From the NCBI RefSeq assembly GCF_000716785.1, contig NZ_JNYY01000003.1, forward strand, positions 379,797-443,796: a stretch of 64,000 nt of DNA. The letters run 5' to 3'. Shown here one piece after another: positions 32,816-40,478 of this stretch; within the stretch, counting starts at the first letter, position 1, and every line of letters starts with the position of its first letter. The stretch is from Amycolatopsis vancoresmycina (GTDB lineage: Bacteria; Actinomycetota; Actinomycetes; Mycobacteriales; Pseudonocardiaceae). Both the position numbers and the translations under genes were made by a program. The notes beneath the pieces are model-generated. The model had not been told where the DNA came from. It saw only the letters and a program-made list of their open reading frames with translations, and did no database searches.

Positions 32816-33382
32816 ATGCCGCGCATCGCCGCGAAGAAGACCACGGAAGCCGGGCCGGTCGTGAAGCTGTTCTACCGGATCGCCGGCCGCCGGTACGGCG
32901 CCGTGCCGGAGCCGATGGCCGTCGTCGCGCACCACCCCGGCCTGCTCCGGGCGAACATCGCGCACGAACTGCTGGTGGAACGCGCGTCGAAGAAGCTGCC
33001 GGTCAACGTGCGCGAGCTCGCCGTGTACCGGGTCGCGACGCGGATCGGCTGCTCGTGGTGCGTCGACTTCGGCACCATGCTGCAGAAGCACGACGGCCTG
33101 GACATCGACCGGCTCAAGCAGATCGACGGCTACGCGACCTCGCCCGCCTTCAGCCACCAGGAGCGGCTCGCCATCGCCTACGCCGACGCGATGTCGGCGG
33201 ACCGGGTGACGGTGTCCGACGAGCAGGTCGCCGAGCTCGAGCGCGAGTTCGGCCGCGACGGCGTGATCGAGCTGACCTACCAGATCGCGCTGGAGAACTC
33301 CCGCGCCCGGCTGAACAGCGCGCTCGGCGTCGTGGACCAGGGGTTCACCTCCGGCGACGCCTGCCGGGTCCCGCTCCCGTAG
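32816..33382 (+). CDS. Carboxymuconolactone decarboxylase/AhpD-like protein with CxxC
   Basis: A 188-residue CMD-family protein. It carries the redox motif RIGCSWCVDFG (CxxC) and LTYQIALENSRARLNSALG, the C-terminal helix of the family. Such proteins are the commonest neighbours and targets of ECF41 sigma factors, and an ECF41-type promoter precedes this gene. ATG 32816 is 6 bases after AAGGAGA; upstream in-frame residues are not conserved-looking. Likely a peroxidase or thiol reductase-like enzyme; substrate unknown. Confidence 0.88.
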   Translation: MPRIAAKKTTEAGPVVKLFYRIAGRRYGAVPEPMAVVAHHPGLLRANIAHELLVERASKKLPVNVRELAVYRVATRIGCSWCVDFGTMLQKHDGLDIDRLKQIDGYATSPAFSHQERLAIAYADAMSADRVTVSDEQVAELEREFGRDGVIELTYQIALENSRARLNSALGVVDQGFTSGDACRVPLP

Positions 33383-33384
33383 CC

Positions 33385-33432
33385 GGTCGTGAGTGGTAAG
33401 GCGAGTTCTAACCCGCCTTACCACTCACGACC
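33385..33432. terminator. 48-bp palindrome, copy 1
   Basis: GGTCGTGAGTGGTAAGGCG (33385-33403) pairs with its complement at 33414-33432, and most of the centre (AGTTCTAACC) also pairs. It begins 3 bases after the CMD stop. The same element occurs at 62504-62551 with one base difference, so it is a repeated genomic element acting as a terminator. Confidence 0.85.
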
Positions 33433-33509
33433 ACCCGACCACAGGGGGAGGCCGGAGTTCGGCCTCCGGTGGGACGCGCCACCGGGGTCCGCCGCGGGAC
33501 CGTTCCGGC

Positions 33510-34280
33510 ATGCACCTCGTCGCCAGTGAACGGATCAAGCTCTTCAGCATCGCCACGCCCTGGGTGTGCGGTGTCTTCGCCGTGGCCGCGCTGGTTTTCC
33601 CGGCCGCGATCACCGCGCTCACCGCGTCCGAATCCCACCTGCCGCCGACCGTCGCGAGCACGCAGTTCGGCTACCAGCTCGCCCTGGTGGCCGTGCTCGT
33701 GCTGGCCGCGCTCGCGGTGACCGGCGAATACCACACCGGCACGATCCACGGCACCTTCCAGGCCGTGCCGAGCCGGACGCCCGTGCTGCTGGCCAAGGCC
33801 GCGCTCGTCGCGGGCTACGCCTTCCTGATCGGCGAAGCCGCCTCCTTCACCGCCTGGCTGGTGGCCCGGGTCCTCGCGCCGGACGCCGACCTGGCCCTCG
33901 ACAGCGTCGCCGACTGGCGGATCGTGGCCGGCACCGGACCGGTGTTCGCCCTGTGCGCCGTCTGCGGGGTCGCTGTGGGGCTGCTCCTGCGGCACACCGC
34001 CGGCGCGGTCGCGCTGGTCGTCGGCTACCCGCTGATGGCCGAGAACCTCGTCCAGCTGATCCCGCGGGCCGGGCAGGCGATCCACCGGTGGCTGCCGCTG
34101 AACGCGGTCACGAAGTTCCTCAGCGGCGACGGGGAGGCGAACGCGGGCCGCGACGGCGGCAACGCTGCCGTCCTGTCCGACTCGCCGCTGAGCCCGGGCT
34201 GGGCGCTGGCCTACTTCGCCGCCTTCGCGCTCGTGCTGCTGGCCGCCGGGATCGTGCAGGTCAAGCGCCGGGACGCGTGA
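33510..34280 (+). CDS. ABC-2-like transporter permease, orphan
   Basis: A 256-residue protein with six hydrophobic helices, starting MHLVASERIKLFSIATPWVCG, the usual beginning of actinobacterial ABC-2 permeases (xSERIKLxSxRS). The motif TGEYHTGTIHGTFQAVPSRTPVLLAKA is characteristic. No ATPase gene lies beside it, so it may pair with a distant one or be the remnant of a pair. Its 3' end overlaps that of the convergent sigma-factor gene by 20 bases. Confidence 0.82.
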   Translation: MHLVASERIKLFSIATPWVCGVFAVAALVFPAAITALTASESHLPPTVASTQFGYQLALVAVLVLAALAVTGEYHTGTIHGTFQAVPSRTPVLLAKAALVAGYAFLIGEAASFTAWLVARVLAPDADLALDSVADWRIVAGTGPVFALCAVCGVAVGLLLRHTAGAVALVVGYPLMAENLVQLIPRAGQAIHRWLPLNAVTKFLSGDGEANAGRDGGNAAVLSDSPLSPGWALAYFAAFALVLLAAGIVQVKRRDA

Positions 34281-35202
34281 TCCGCGTCAGCTTGTCCGGG
34301 TTGACCACGTCGTAGATCGCCACGATCTTGCCGTCACGGATGCTGACCGACTGCACGTGCTCGTCGAGGGCGAGGAAGCCGTCGCGGCCCGGCATCGGTG
34401 CCAGGTACATCCCGAGGTCGCCGTTGACCAGCACCGGCTCGCCGCGCTCCAGCATCCCCGGCGCGTACTTGCGGGTGAGGCCGATGAAGAACCGGGCGAT
34501 CTTGTCCGGGCCGAGGATGAGCTGGCGGGCGGTGCGGCCCTTGCCGTCGGAGTCGCCGATGAGCACGACGTCCGGGGCCAGCAGCGCGGTCATCGCCCGG
34601 ATGTCGCCCTGGTGCAGCGCGGCGACGAACTTCTCGAGGATCTTCGCCTGGTCCTCCAGCGGCACGCGCGGCGCCGGGTCCGCGTCGGCCAGGGCCTTGC
34701 GGCCGCGGGACGCGTGCTGGCGCGCGGCCTCGACCGAGACGCCGAGCGCGTCCGCGATCTCGGCGAACGGCACCGAGAACGCGTCGTGCAGCACGAAGGC
34801 GACCCGCTGCTCCGGCGTCAGCTTGTCGAGCACCACGAGCGCGGCCATCCGCAGGCCGTCGTCGCGCACCGCGGCTTCGAGGGGATCCTCGCTCACCGGC
34901 CGCCCGAACGGCGTCACGACCGGCTCCGGCAGCCAGTTGCCGACGTACTTCTCGCGCTGCGCGGCGGCGGACTTGAGCCGGTCGAGGCAGATCCGGCCGG
35001 TGACCGTGGTGAGCCAGCCCCGCAGGTCGCGGATCGCCGCGCGGCCGGCGTCGTCCAGGCCGGCCAGCCGCAGCCAGGACTCCTGGACCGCGTCCTCGGC
35101 GTCGGCTCGGGTGCCGGTCAGCCGGTAGGCCACCCCGATCAGGTGACTGCGGTGCGCGGCGAACTCCGCGGCGAGGGTGTCCAGGGCGGTCGGTGTGGCC
35201 AT
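34261..35202 (-). CDS. ECF41-type RNA polymerase sigma factor (SigJ-like)
   Basis: A 313-residue sigma-70 family ECF factor. Sigma2 is HRSHLIGVAYRLTGTRADAEDAVQESWLRL, sigma4 is LTPEQRVAFVLHDAFSVPFAEIADALGVSVEAARQHASRGRKAL. The long C-terminal SnoaL/NTF2-like domain (about residues 190-313) defines ECF41; it has ALLAPDVVLIGDSDGKGRTA in place of the usual DGGGK patch and ends NPDKLTRI. This extension is the regulatory module that replaces an anti-sigma factor. Start ATG 35202 faces away from dnaG. Probable target: the CMD gene at 32816. Confidence 0.93.
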   Translation of the reverse strand: MATPTALDTLAAEFAAHRSHLIGVAYRLTGTRADAEDAVQESWLRLAGLDDAGRAAIRDLRGWLTTVTGRICLDRLKSAAAQREKYVGNWLPEPVVTPFGRPVSEDPLEAAVRDDGLRMAALVVLDKLTPEQRVAFVLHDAFSVPFAEIADALGVSVEAARQHASRGRKALADADPAPRVPLEDQAKILEKFVAALHQGDIRAMTALLAPDVVLIGDSDGKGRTARQLILGPDKIARFFIGLTRKYAPGMLERGEPVLVNGDLGMYLAPMPGRDGFLALDEHVQSVSIRDGKIVAIYDVVNPDKLTRITRPGA

Positions 35203-35253
35203 ACCCCGAGTGTGCCGGATGAGGTCGCATCTTCCACCGGACGAGGTCCGATC

Positions 35254-35266
35254 TATTGTGGTGGTG
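35254..35266 (+). promoter_or_regulatory. Leaderless promoter of dnaG
   Basis: TATTGT at 35254-35259 is followed by 6 bases and GTG 35266, fitting the leaderless pattern seen repeatedly in this window. Confidence 0.5.
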
Positions 35267-37170
35267 TGGCAGGACGGATTCGGGAGAGCGACATCGCGGA
35301 GGTGCGCGAGCGGAACCGGATCGACGAGGTCGTCGGGGAGTACGTGGCGCTGCGCCGCGCCGGTGGGGGCAGCCTGAAGGGCCTCTGCCCGTTCCACAAC
35401 GAGAAGACCCCGTCGTTCAACGTCCGCCCGACGCACGGGACCTTCCACTGCTTCGGCTGTGGCGAGGGCGGCGACGTGATCAAGTTCATCCAGAAGATCG
35501 ACCTGATCTCGTTCGTGGAGGCCGTCGAGCGGCTCGCCGACCGGGTCGGCATCCGGCTCACCTACGAGGGCGGCGGCGCGACGATCCAGCGCGACCGCGG
35601 CAGCCGCACCCGGCTGGTCGAGGCCCACCGCCTGGCCCAGGAGTTCTACGCCGAGCAGCTGGTCACCGACGAGGCGCGCCCGGCGCGGGACTTCCTGTCC
35701 GAGCGCGGGTTCGACGCCGCGATGGCGAAGACGTTCGGCTGCGGGTACGCGCCCGGCGGCTGGGACAAGCTGACGAAGTTCCTGCTCGCCCGCGGGTTCG
35801 AGGTCAAGGAACTGCTCACGGCCGGGTTGTCCAAGGAAGGCCAGCGCGGCCCGATGGACCGGTTCCACCGGCGGCTGGTCTGGCCGATCCGCGACGTCGG
35901 CAACGACGTCGTCGGCTTCGGCGCGCGGCGGCTGTTCGACGACGACCGGATCTCGGCGAAGTACCTCAACACCGCCGAATCGCCGATCTACAAGAAGTCC
36001 CAGGTCATGTTCGGCCTCGACCTCGCCAAGCGCGAGATCGCGAAGCGGCACCAGGTCGTCGTGGTCGAGGGCTACACCGACGTGATGGCGATGCACGCTT
36101 CGGGCGTGCCGACGGCGGTGGCGTCCTCGGGTACCGCGTTCGGCGAAGACCACATGAAGGTGCTTCGCCGGCTGATGATGGACGACGACGCGTTCCGCGG
36201 CGAAGTCATCTTCACCTTCGACGGCGACGAAGCGGGCCAGAAGGCGGCGCTGAAGGCGTTCGAAGGCGACCAGACGTTCGCCGGCCAGACCTACATCGCG
36301 GTCGCGCCGGACGGCATGGACCCGTGCGAGCTGCGGCTGGCCAAGGGCGACAGCGCGGTGAAGGACCTGGTCGCGCGGCGGACGCCGCTGTTCGAGTTCG
36401 TCATCCGCAGCACGCTGAAGAACTACGACCTCGACTCGGTCGACGGCCAGGTCGCCGCGCTGCAGAAGACCGTGCCGATGGTGGCGTCGATCAAGGACCG
36501 CGCGGCCCGCGACGGCTACGCGTCGAAGCTCGCCTGGTGGGTGGGCTGGCAGGACGTGGCGCAGGTGGTCAACCGCGTCCGCGGCAGCGCGGGCGCGACC
36601 GACAAGCGCGGCGGGGCGCCCGTCCGGCAACCGGCGCGGGCCCAGCAGGCGCCCGCCGCCCCAGCGCAGGACGTCGCCCGCCCGGCCCCGAAGGACCCGC
36701 GCTTCGCCGTGCAGCGCGAGGCGCTGAAGGCGGCGTTGCAGCAGCCCGCGATCGCCGGGCCGGAGTACGACGCGCTGCCGCTGGAAGCCTTCACGCACCC
36801 GGTGTACGTGGCCGTCCACGAGGCGGTGCTGAAGGCCGGCGGCGCAGGTTCGGGCCTGACCGGCCCGGCGCTGCTGGACGCGGCGGCCCCGCACTGTCCG
36901 GAAGGGACGGTCCGCCGGGTGCTGTCGGAGCTGGCCGTGGAACCGTTGCAGGCCAAGGACGAGGTCGACTCGCGGTACATCTCGTCGATCCTCGCCCGGC
37001 TGCAGGAGGGCCTGGTCGGGCGGCAGATCGCGGAGATCAAGGGGAAGCTGCAGCGGCTGTCGCCGGTGGAAGCGCCGGACGACTACCGCGCGCTGTTCGG
37101 CGACCTCGTCGCGCTGGAGCAGTACAAGAAGTCGCTGGGCGAGCAGGCGGCCGCCGGCGCGTGGAGCTGA
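35266..37170 (+). CDS. dnaG: DNA primase DnaG
   Basis: A 634-residue primase that makes RNA primers for replication. CHC2 zinc-binding domain with C41, H44, C62 and C65 (GLCPFHNEKTPSFNV, FHCFGCGEGGDVI). The Toprim catalytic core has VVVVEGYTDVMAMH (catalytic Glu) and IFTFDGDEAGQKAA (DxD). The C-terminal ~180 residues after an Ala/Pro/Gln-rich linker form the DnaB-interaction domain. GTG 35266 starts directly at MAGRIRESDIAEVRERNRIDE, the family's N-terminus. dnaG and the next gene are one base apart. Confidence 0.96.
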   Translation: MAGRIRESDIAEVRERNRIDEVVGEYVALRRAGGGSLKGLCPFHNEKTPSFNVRPTHGTFHCFGCGEGGDVIKFIQKIDLISFVEAVERLADRVGIRLTYEGGGATIQRDRGSRTRLVEAHRLAQEFYAEQLVTDEARPARDFLSERGFDAAMAKTFGCGYAPGGWDKLTKFLLARGFEVKELLTAGLSKEGQRGPMDRFHRRLVWPIRDVGNDVVGFGARRLFDDDRISAKYLNTAESPIYKKSQVMFGLDLAKREIAKRHQVVVVEGYTDVMAMHASGVPTAVASSGTAFGEDHMKVLRRLMMDDDAFRGEVIFTFDGDEAGQKAALKAFEGDQTFAGQTYIAVAPDGMDPCELRLAKGDSAVKDLVARRTPLFEFVIRSTLKNYDLDSVDGQVAALQKTVPMVASIKDRAARDGYASKLAWWVGWQDVAQVVNRVRGSAGATDKRGGAPVRQPARAQQAPAAPAQDVARPAPKDPRFAVQREALKAALQQPAIAGPEYDALPLEAFTHPVYVAVHEAVLKAGGAGSGLTGPALLDAAAPHCPEGTVRRVLSELAVEPLQAKDEVDSRYISSILARLQEGLVGRQIAEIKGKLQRLSPVEAPDDYRALFGDLVALEQYKKSLGEQAAAGAWS

Positions 37171-37171
37171 G

Positions 37172-37693
37172 ATGGGCTTCCTGCGCAGGCTGCTGGGCGA
37201 CCGCACACCCGACGGGTTCGCCGGCGCGCTTTCCCCGGGCGAAGAGGTCGTGGACAGCGCCCCGGTCGAGGGCGGCGGCCACCTGGTCGTGACGGCGCTG
37301 GGCCTGTGGATCCCGGCGGAGGACGGCGCCCGGCGCGTCGGCTGGCACCTGATCGCCAAGGCGACCTGGGCGGACGGCGTCTTCACGCTGACGGAGTCGT
37401 CGGAGGTGGGCACCGCGGGGTCGGCCGTCGTCCTGGCCGACCTGCCGCCGGTGCGGTTCCGCCTGCCGGCCCCGGGCCGGCTGCCGCGCGAGGCCTACCA
37501 GCGCGTCGAGGGCTCGATCCGGTCGCGGCACCGGCAGGAGATCGGCACCGGCGGCGCGTGGTTCGTCCAGCGCAAGGTGCCGGGCCGCGACGGCACGGTC
37601 CTGCAGGTCCGCCCGGATCCGGGTACCGACGGCACGCTGGTCGAGGCCATCGCCGAGCAGGTCGCCGCGAAGCTGGTCAATCCCGCGGAGTAG
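37172..37693 (+). CDS. Conserved hypothetical protein linked to dnaG
   Basis: A 173-residue protein without signal peptide or membrane segments. It begins MGFLRRLLGDRTPDGFAGALSPGEEVV and shows alternating beta-strands (HLVVTALGLWIP, VGWHLIAKATWADGVFTL), resembling a PH-like/bacterial Pleckstrin-homology fold; this is inferred only from pattern. It follows dnaG by one base and is likely co-transcribed. No catalytic motif is recognised. Confidence 0.7.
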   Translation: MGFLRRLLGDRTPDGFAGALSPGEEVVDSAPVEGGGHLVVTALGLWIPAEDGARRVGWHLIAKATWADGVFTLTESSEVGTAGSAVVLADLPPVRFRLPAPGRLPREAYQRVEGSIRSRHRQEIGTGGAWFVQRKVPGRDGTVLQVRPDPGTDGTLVEAIAEQVAAKLVNPAE

Positions 37694-37694
37694 C

Positions 37695-37724
37695 AGTACG
37701 CTCGTACTCAGTACAGGCGTACTG
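37695..37724. promoter_or_regulatory. Tandem palindromes over the methyltransferase promoter
   Basis: AGTACG-CT-CGTACT (37695-37708) and CAGTAC-AGGC-GTACTG (37709-37724) lie back to back. The second overlaps a possible -10 TACTGT (37720-37725), 18 bases before GTG 37743. The shape suggests a TetR- or MarR-type operator, but no regulator gene is adjacent. Confidence 0.5.
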
Positions 37725-37742
37725 TTTACTTGGGAGGCGGCC

Positions 37743-38510
37743 GTGTGGGATCCGGGCAAGTACCTCGACTACGCCGACCTGCGGGCCCGGCCGTTCCACG
37801 ACCTGGTCTCTCGCATCGCCGCGCCGTCCCCGCGACGAGTCGTCGACCTGGGCTGCGGCCCGGGCAACCTGACGGTGACCCTCCGTGAGCGCTGGCCGTC
37901 GGCGGCCCTGGAGTGCAGCGACAGTTCACCCGAAATGGTGGCGGCGGCCCGGGAGCGCGGCCTCGACGCGGCGGTCCTCGACGTCCGCGACTGGACGCCG
38001 GCCCCGGACACCGACGTGGTGGTGTCGAACGCGGTCCTGCAGTGGGTCCCGGACCACGGCACGTTGCTGCGCCGCTGGGCTGCTTCGCTGCCTGCGGGGG
38101 CTTACCTGGCGGTGCAGGTACCGGGCAACTTCAACGCGCCCTCGCACGTGCTGACGCGCGAGCTGGCGGCATCCCCGGCGTGGGCAGCCCGCCTGGCCGA
38201 GGTGGTGCTGCGCGAGGACGACGCGGTGTCGACTCCGCAGGAGTACGCGAACCTCCTGACCGACGCGGGCTGCACGGTCGACGCCTGGGAGACGACGTAC
38301 GTGCAGCCCCTGCGCGGGCCATCGCCGGTGCTGGAGTGGATCACCGGAACGGCGTTGCGCCCGATCCGCGCAGCCCTGTCCGACGTCGAGTGGGAGCGGT
38401 TCCGCACGTCGCTGGGACCCCGCCTGGACGCCGCCTACCCACCGCGGCCCGACGGTGTCACGTGGTTCGAGTTCCGCCGCGTGTTCTTCGTGGCCCAGGT
38501 CAGCGCTTGA
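37743..38510 (+). CDS. tam: Trans-aconitate 2-methyltransferase-like SAM methyltransferase
   Basis: A 255-residue class I methyltransferase. SAM motif I is VVDLGCGPGNLTVTL (about residues 34-48), followed by ECSDSSPEMVAAAR (acidic loop), DTDVVVSNAVLQWVPDH and the Tam-like stretch VQVPGNFNAPSHVLTRELA. The C-terminal TWFEFRRVFFVAQ ending fits Tam, which methyl-esterifies trans-aconitate to detoxify it. GTG 37743 gives the family N-terminus WDPGKYLDYADLRARPF. Two palindromes upstream suggest regulation. The 3' end overlaps a small gene on the other strand. Confidence 0.88.
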   Translation: MWDPGKYLDYADLRARPFHDLVSRIAAPSPRRVVDLGCGPGNLTVTLRERWPSAALECSDSSPEMVAAARERGLDAAVLDVRDWTPAPDTDVVVSNAVLQWVPDHGTLLRRWAASLPAGAYLAVQVPGNFNAPSHVLTRELAASPAWAARLAEVVLREDDAVSTPQEYANLLTDAGCTVDAWETTYVQPLRGPSPVLEWITGTALRPIRAALSDVEWERFRTSLGPRLDAAYPPRPDGVTWFEFRRVFFVAQVSA

Positions 38511-38670
38511 GCTTCTCCCCGATCTTGGCCCGAGCCACCCCGGCGGCCCCTTGAACCATGGGGTGGTCGACGACCCGGCGGTAGGTGCGCACGAGCTGCT
38601 CGTACCGCCCCCGGCCTGCCTTGGCGCCCAGTACGTACCCCAGGCCCGCCCCCAGCAGGAACTTCTTCAT
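38500..38670 (-). CDS. Small YtxH-like protein, 56 residues
   Basis: A short gene. The protein begins MKKFLLGAGLGYVLGAKAGR and continues GRYEQLVRTYRRVV, ending KIGEKLKR. The N-terminal Gly-zipper helix followed by an amphipathic basic helix matches short actinobacterial YtxH-like stress or membrane-associated proteins. ATG at 38670. Its last 11 bases overlap the end of the convergent methyltransferase gene, so the two transcripts are antisense at their ends. Function unknown. Confidence 0.7.
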   Translation of the reverse strand: MKKFLLGAGLGYVLGAKAGRGRYEQLVRTYRRVVDHPMVQGAAGVARAKIGEKLKR

Positions 38671-38836
38671 CCGCGTCCACGCCTTCCATCGTTAGGTCGT
38701 CCGACTGTCCATTGTCCAGGAAAACCGGCCGAGCGGGGCGGTTGCGCCAAGCGGGGGGTGGTGTGAAGGGGCTTGGGGGCATGGGCTAAGGTTTCTCTTG
38801 TCGGTCGGAGAGACCGGCACCGGAAGTGAGCAACAT

Positions 38837-38909
38837 TCCCCTGTAGCTCAACTGGCAGAGCATTCGGCTGTTAACCGGAGGGTTCTTGGTTCGAGTCCAA
38901 GCGGGGGAG
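38837..38909 (+). tRNA. tRNA-Asn (anticodon GTT)
   Basis: A full cloverleaf of 73 bases. The acceptor stem TCCCCTG pairs with CGGGGGA, with one T-G pair. The D-arm includes GCTCAACTGGCAGAGC and the anticodon stem TTCGG/CCGGA encloses CTGTTAA with anticodon GTT at 38870-38872. The T-arm has GGTTCGAGTCC and the discriminator is G38909. CCA is not fully encoded. A strong terminator follows at once. Decayed transposase sequence begins about 190 bases downstream, so the gene may border an integration-prone region. Confidence 0.95.
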
Positions 38910-38911
38910 CA

Positions 38912-38940
38912 AAGCCCAGGTCGATGACCTGGGCTTTTTT
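38912..38940 (+). terminator. Intrinsic terminator of tRNA-Asn
   Basis: AAGCCCAGGTC (38912-38922), loop GAT, GACCTGGGCTT (38926-38936) and a run of T to 38940. It is a textbook Rho-independent terminator, the only one in the window with a clear T-tract. Confidence 0.93.
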
Positions 38941-39099
38941 GCTACCCACGGGTAGGAGCGGTGCAGCTGCTGCAGGCGGTGGCTCGACCGCCTGCCTGAC
39001 CTTGATCGGGTCCGGCCGAGCGCTGGACGAGTAATGCGTAAGTCTGGGTGGTGATCGGGAGACGGGCGAAGGGTGTCCAAGATCCGTTCGTGACGACAG

Positions 39100-39640
39100 G
39101 CGCCGGACCTCCGAGGCCCGTCGGCTGCGGTTCTTGCCCGCCCGGACGCTGGGTGGGTTCCGCTACCTGCCGGGCCAGGCTGGCTACAATCGCCGCCTGC
39201 GCTCCGCATTGCCGCTGGTCAAGCAGGCCATGAGGCTGCTCGCGGCCGACAGCGACCTGTGGACCGACACCACCTGGATCGTCGACTCGACCCCGGGTCG
39301 AACGCGGCCGATCCCGGCCCACGGCCAAGCGTTCGGAGCTGGCCGGCTGGGCCAAGTACGGCTTCTGCCGCTCACACTCGCGCTGGTTCTGAGGCCTGCG
39401 GCCGCACCCCGGCCGGGCTCCCGATCGCCTGGGCCCTGGCCGACCCGAGGGCCGATGAGCGGCAGGTGCTCATGGCCAAGGCTGTGGGTACCTCATCGTC
39501 GCGGCAGAGGAGGCCGCGACCGCGCCGATCCGGAAGTCTATGACACCGCTGCCGAACTCGCCGCGGCGGAGATCGACTGGTACGGCGCCTCGTATTCGGC
39601 AAGGTGGTTACCCGAAGCGGATGGTTCGGCGGTCAAGGCT
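39100..39640 (+). pseudogene. Decayed IS982-family transposase
   Basis: Fragments of one transposase are spread over three frames. Frame of 39134: FLPARTLGGFRYLPGQAGYN and WTDTTWIVDSTP. After a frameshift near 39293: RSRPTAKRSELAGWAKYGFC, then SHSRWF followed by TGA in place of the expected Trp codon. After another shift: AGLPIAWALADPRADERQVL. These match IS982-type DDE transposases (WLVDSTPVECGRSR...KRSDLAGWAEYGYC in intact members, from memory). Frameshifts and the stop make it inactive. The N-terminal third and clear terminal repeats are not visible. Confidence 0.8.
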
Positions 39641-39641
39641 G

Positions 39642-39683
39642 GGTTGAGGGTGGGTGCACAGTGCTGCCCACCCACCCTCGACC
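39642..39683. terminator. Hairpin at end of peroxidase operon
   Basis: GGTTGAGGGTGGGTG (39642-39656) pairs with CACCCACCCTCGACC (39669-39683) with a single T-G wobble and a 12-base loop. It lies 26 bases beyond the stop of the minus-strand gene at 39709, the right place to terminate that operon. Confidence 0.7.
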
Positions 39684-39708
39684 CCCTGGTGCCATTTCTT
39701 CCTCGAAG

Positions 39709-40473
39709 TCAGTCCCGCGGAATCGATTCACATCCTTGAATCCACACGTAGAACGCCAGCAACAGCAGTGGGAATATGCAACACCAACACCAGGGAATGT
39801 AGCTGCATCCGATTCCGGCGGCCACCAGGAATGCCGTTGCGGCAAGAGTGCAGGCGATGTACTCGGCCGTGGACGGGGAGGCAGGCTCTCGCCCGAACGA
39901 GTCCCTCTGCAGTACTTCCTCGAGACCTGCCAATGCCTCGATCAGCAGGCCCATGACCGCGTTGAGGCCGTCCCGGCCGGTGCCGGCCACGCGTCTCACC
40001 ACATCGAAGGTCTCGGCCGCGTCACCAGCCGGGATGGGCGCTTCCACCAGTTGCCGGCGCGCCTCGCCGAGCAGGTCATTCATCTGCGCGCCGAGATCGG
40101 GCTGTTCCTGGCCGGCCGGCAGGGATGCGGGGAGGCCGTCGACGAAGCCCGCCCACTCGGCGCTTTCCGTCCGCGCGGCCAACGTCGTCCGCAGGGAACG
40201 CAGGCCACGCACGGCCATATCCCGGTATCTGACAGCTTCCGACCTGATCTCGTCGACCGCGCCTTCGGGCGAACCCAGCTCGCGCGCTCGGCCGGCTTTC
40301 TCGGCGGCTTGGACCGCGCGCCTCTTCAGCTCGCACAGATCCGCGAAACGCCGGACTGAGCCCGGTAACCCGAAAAACTCGAACGAGCGGTCCATCGCCT
40401 CGACAACCGCCGCGCGCGACGGCACGTCGCCGCATCGACCGCAACCTGATCCACCGCATCCGGAGGGGCACAT
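39709..40473 (-). CDS. Cys-rich hypothetical membrane protein
   Basis: A 254-residue protein not recognised as any named family. The N-terminus is a Cys/Gly knuckle, MCPSGCGGSGCGRCGD, able to bind a metal. The middle ~170 residues are helical and charged (probable coiled coil, ELKRRAVQAAEKAGRAREL). The C-terminus is one or two hydrophobic helices with a Cys cluster: IGCSYIPWCWCCIFPLLLLA, ending in QGCESIPRD. It lies 5 bases downstream of the haem-peroxidase stop and is likely co-transcribed. GTG 40482, overlapping that stop, is an alternative start. A membrane-bound redox or metal partner of the peroxidase is a reasonable guess. Confidence 0.75.
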   Translation of the reverse strand: MCPSGCGGSGCGRCGDVPSRAAVVEAMDRSFEFFGLPGSVRRFADLCELKRRAVQAAEKAGRARELGSPEGAVDEIRSEAVRYRDMAVRGLRSLRTTLAARTESAEWAGFVDGLPASLPAGQEQPDLGAQMNDLLGEARRQLVEAPIPAGDAAETFDVVRRVAGTGRDGLNAVMGLLIEALAGLEEVLQRDSFGREPASPSTAEYIACTLAATAFLVAAGIGCSYIPWCWCCIFPLLLLAFYVWIQGCESIPRD

Positions 40474-40478
40474 TCCGA

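Noticed and set aside
34261..37413. A 1050-codon open frame on the minus strand through dnaG
   Set aside because: Only the 34261-35202 part is a gene (sigma factor). The rest is the antisense shadow of dnaG, created by high GC3.
39134..39739. Intact 201-residue protein in the IS982 region
   Set aside because: Only its first half resembles transposase; the second half is frameshifted, so it is a pseudogene.
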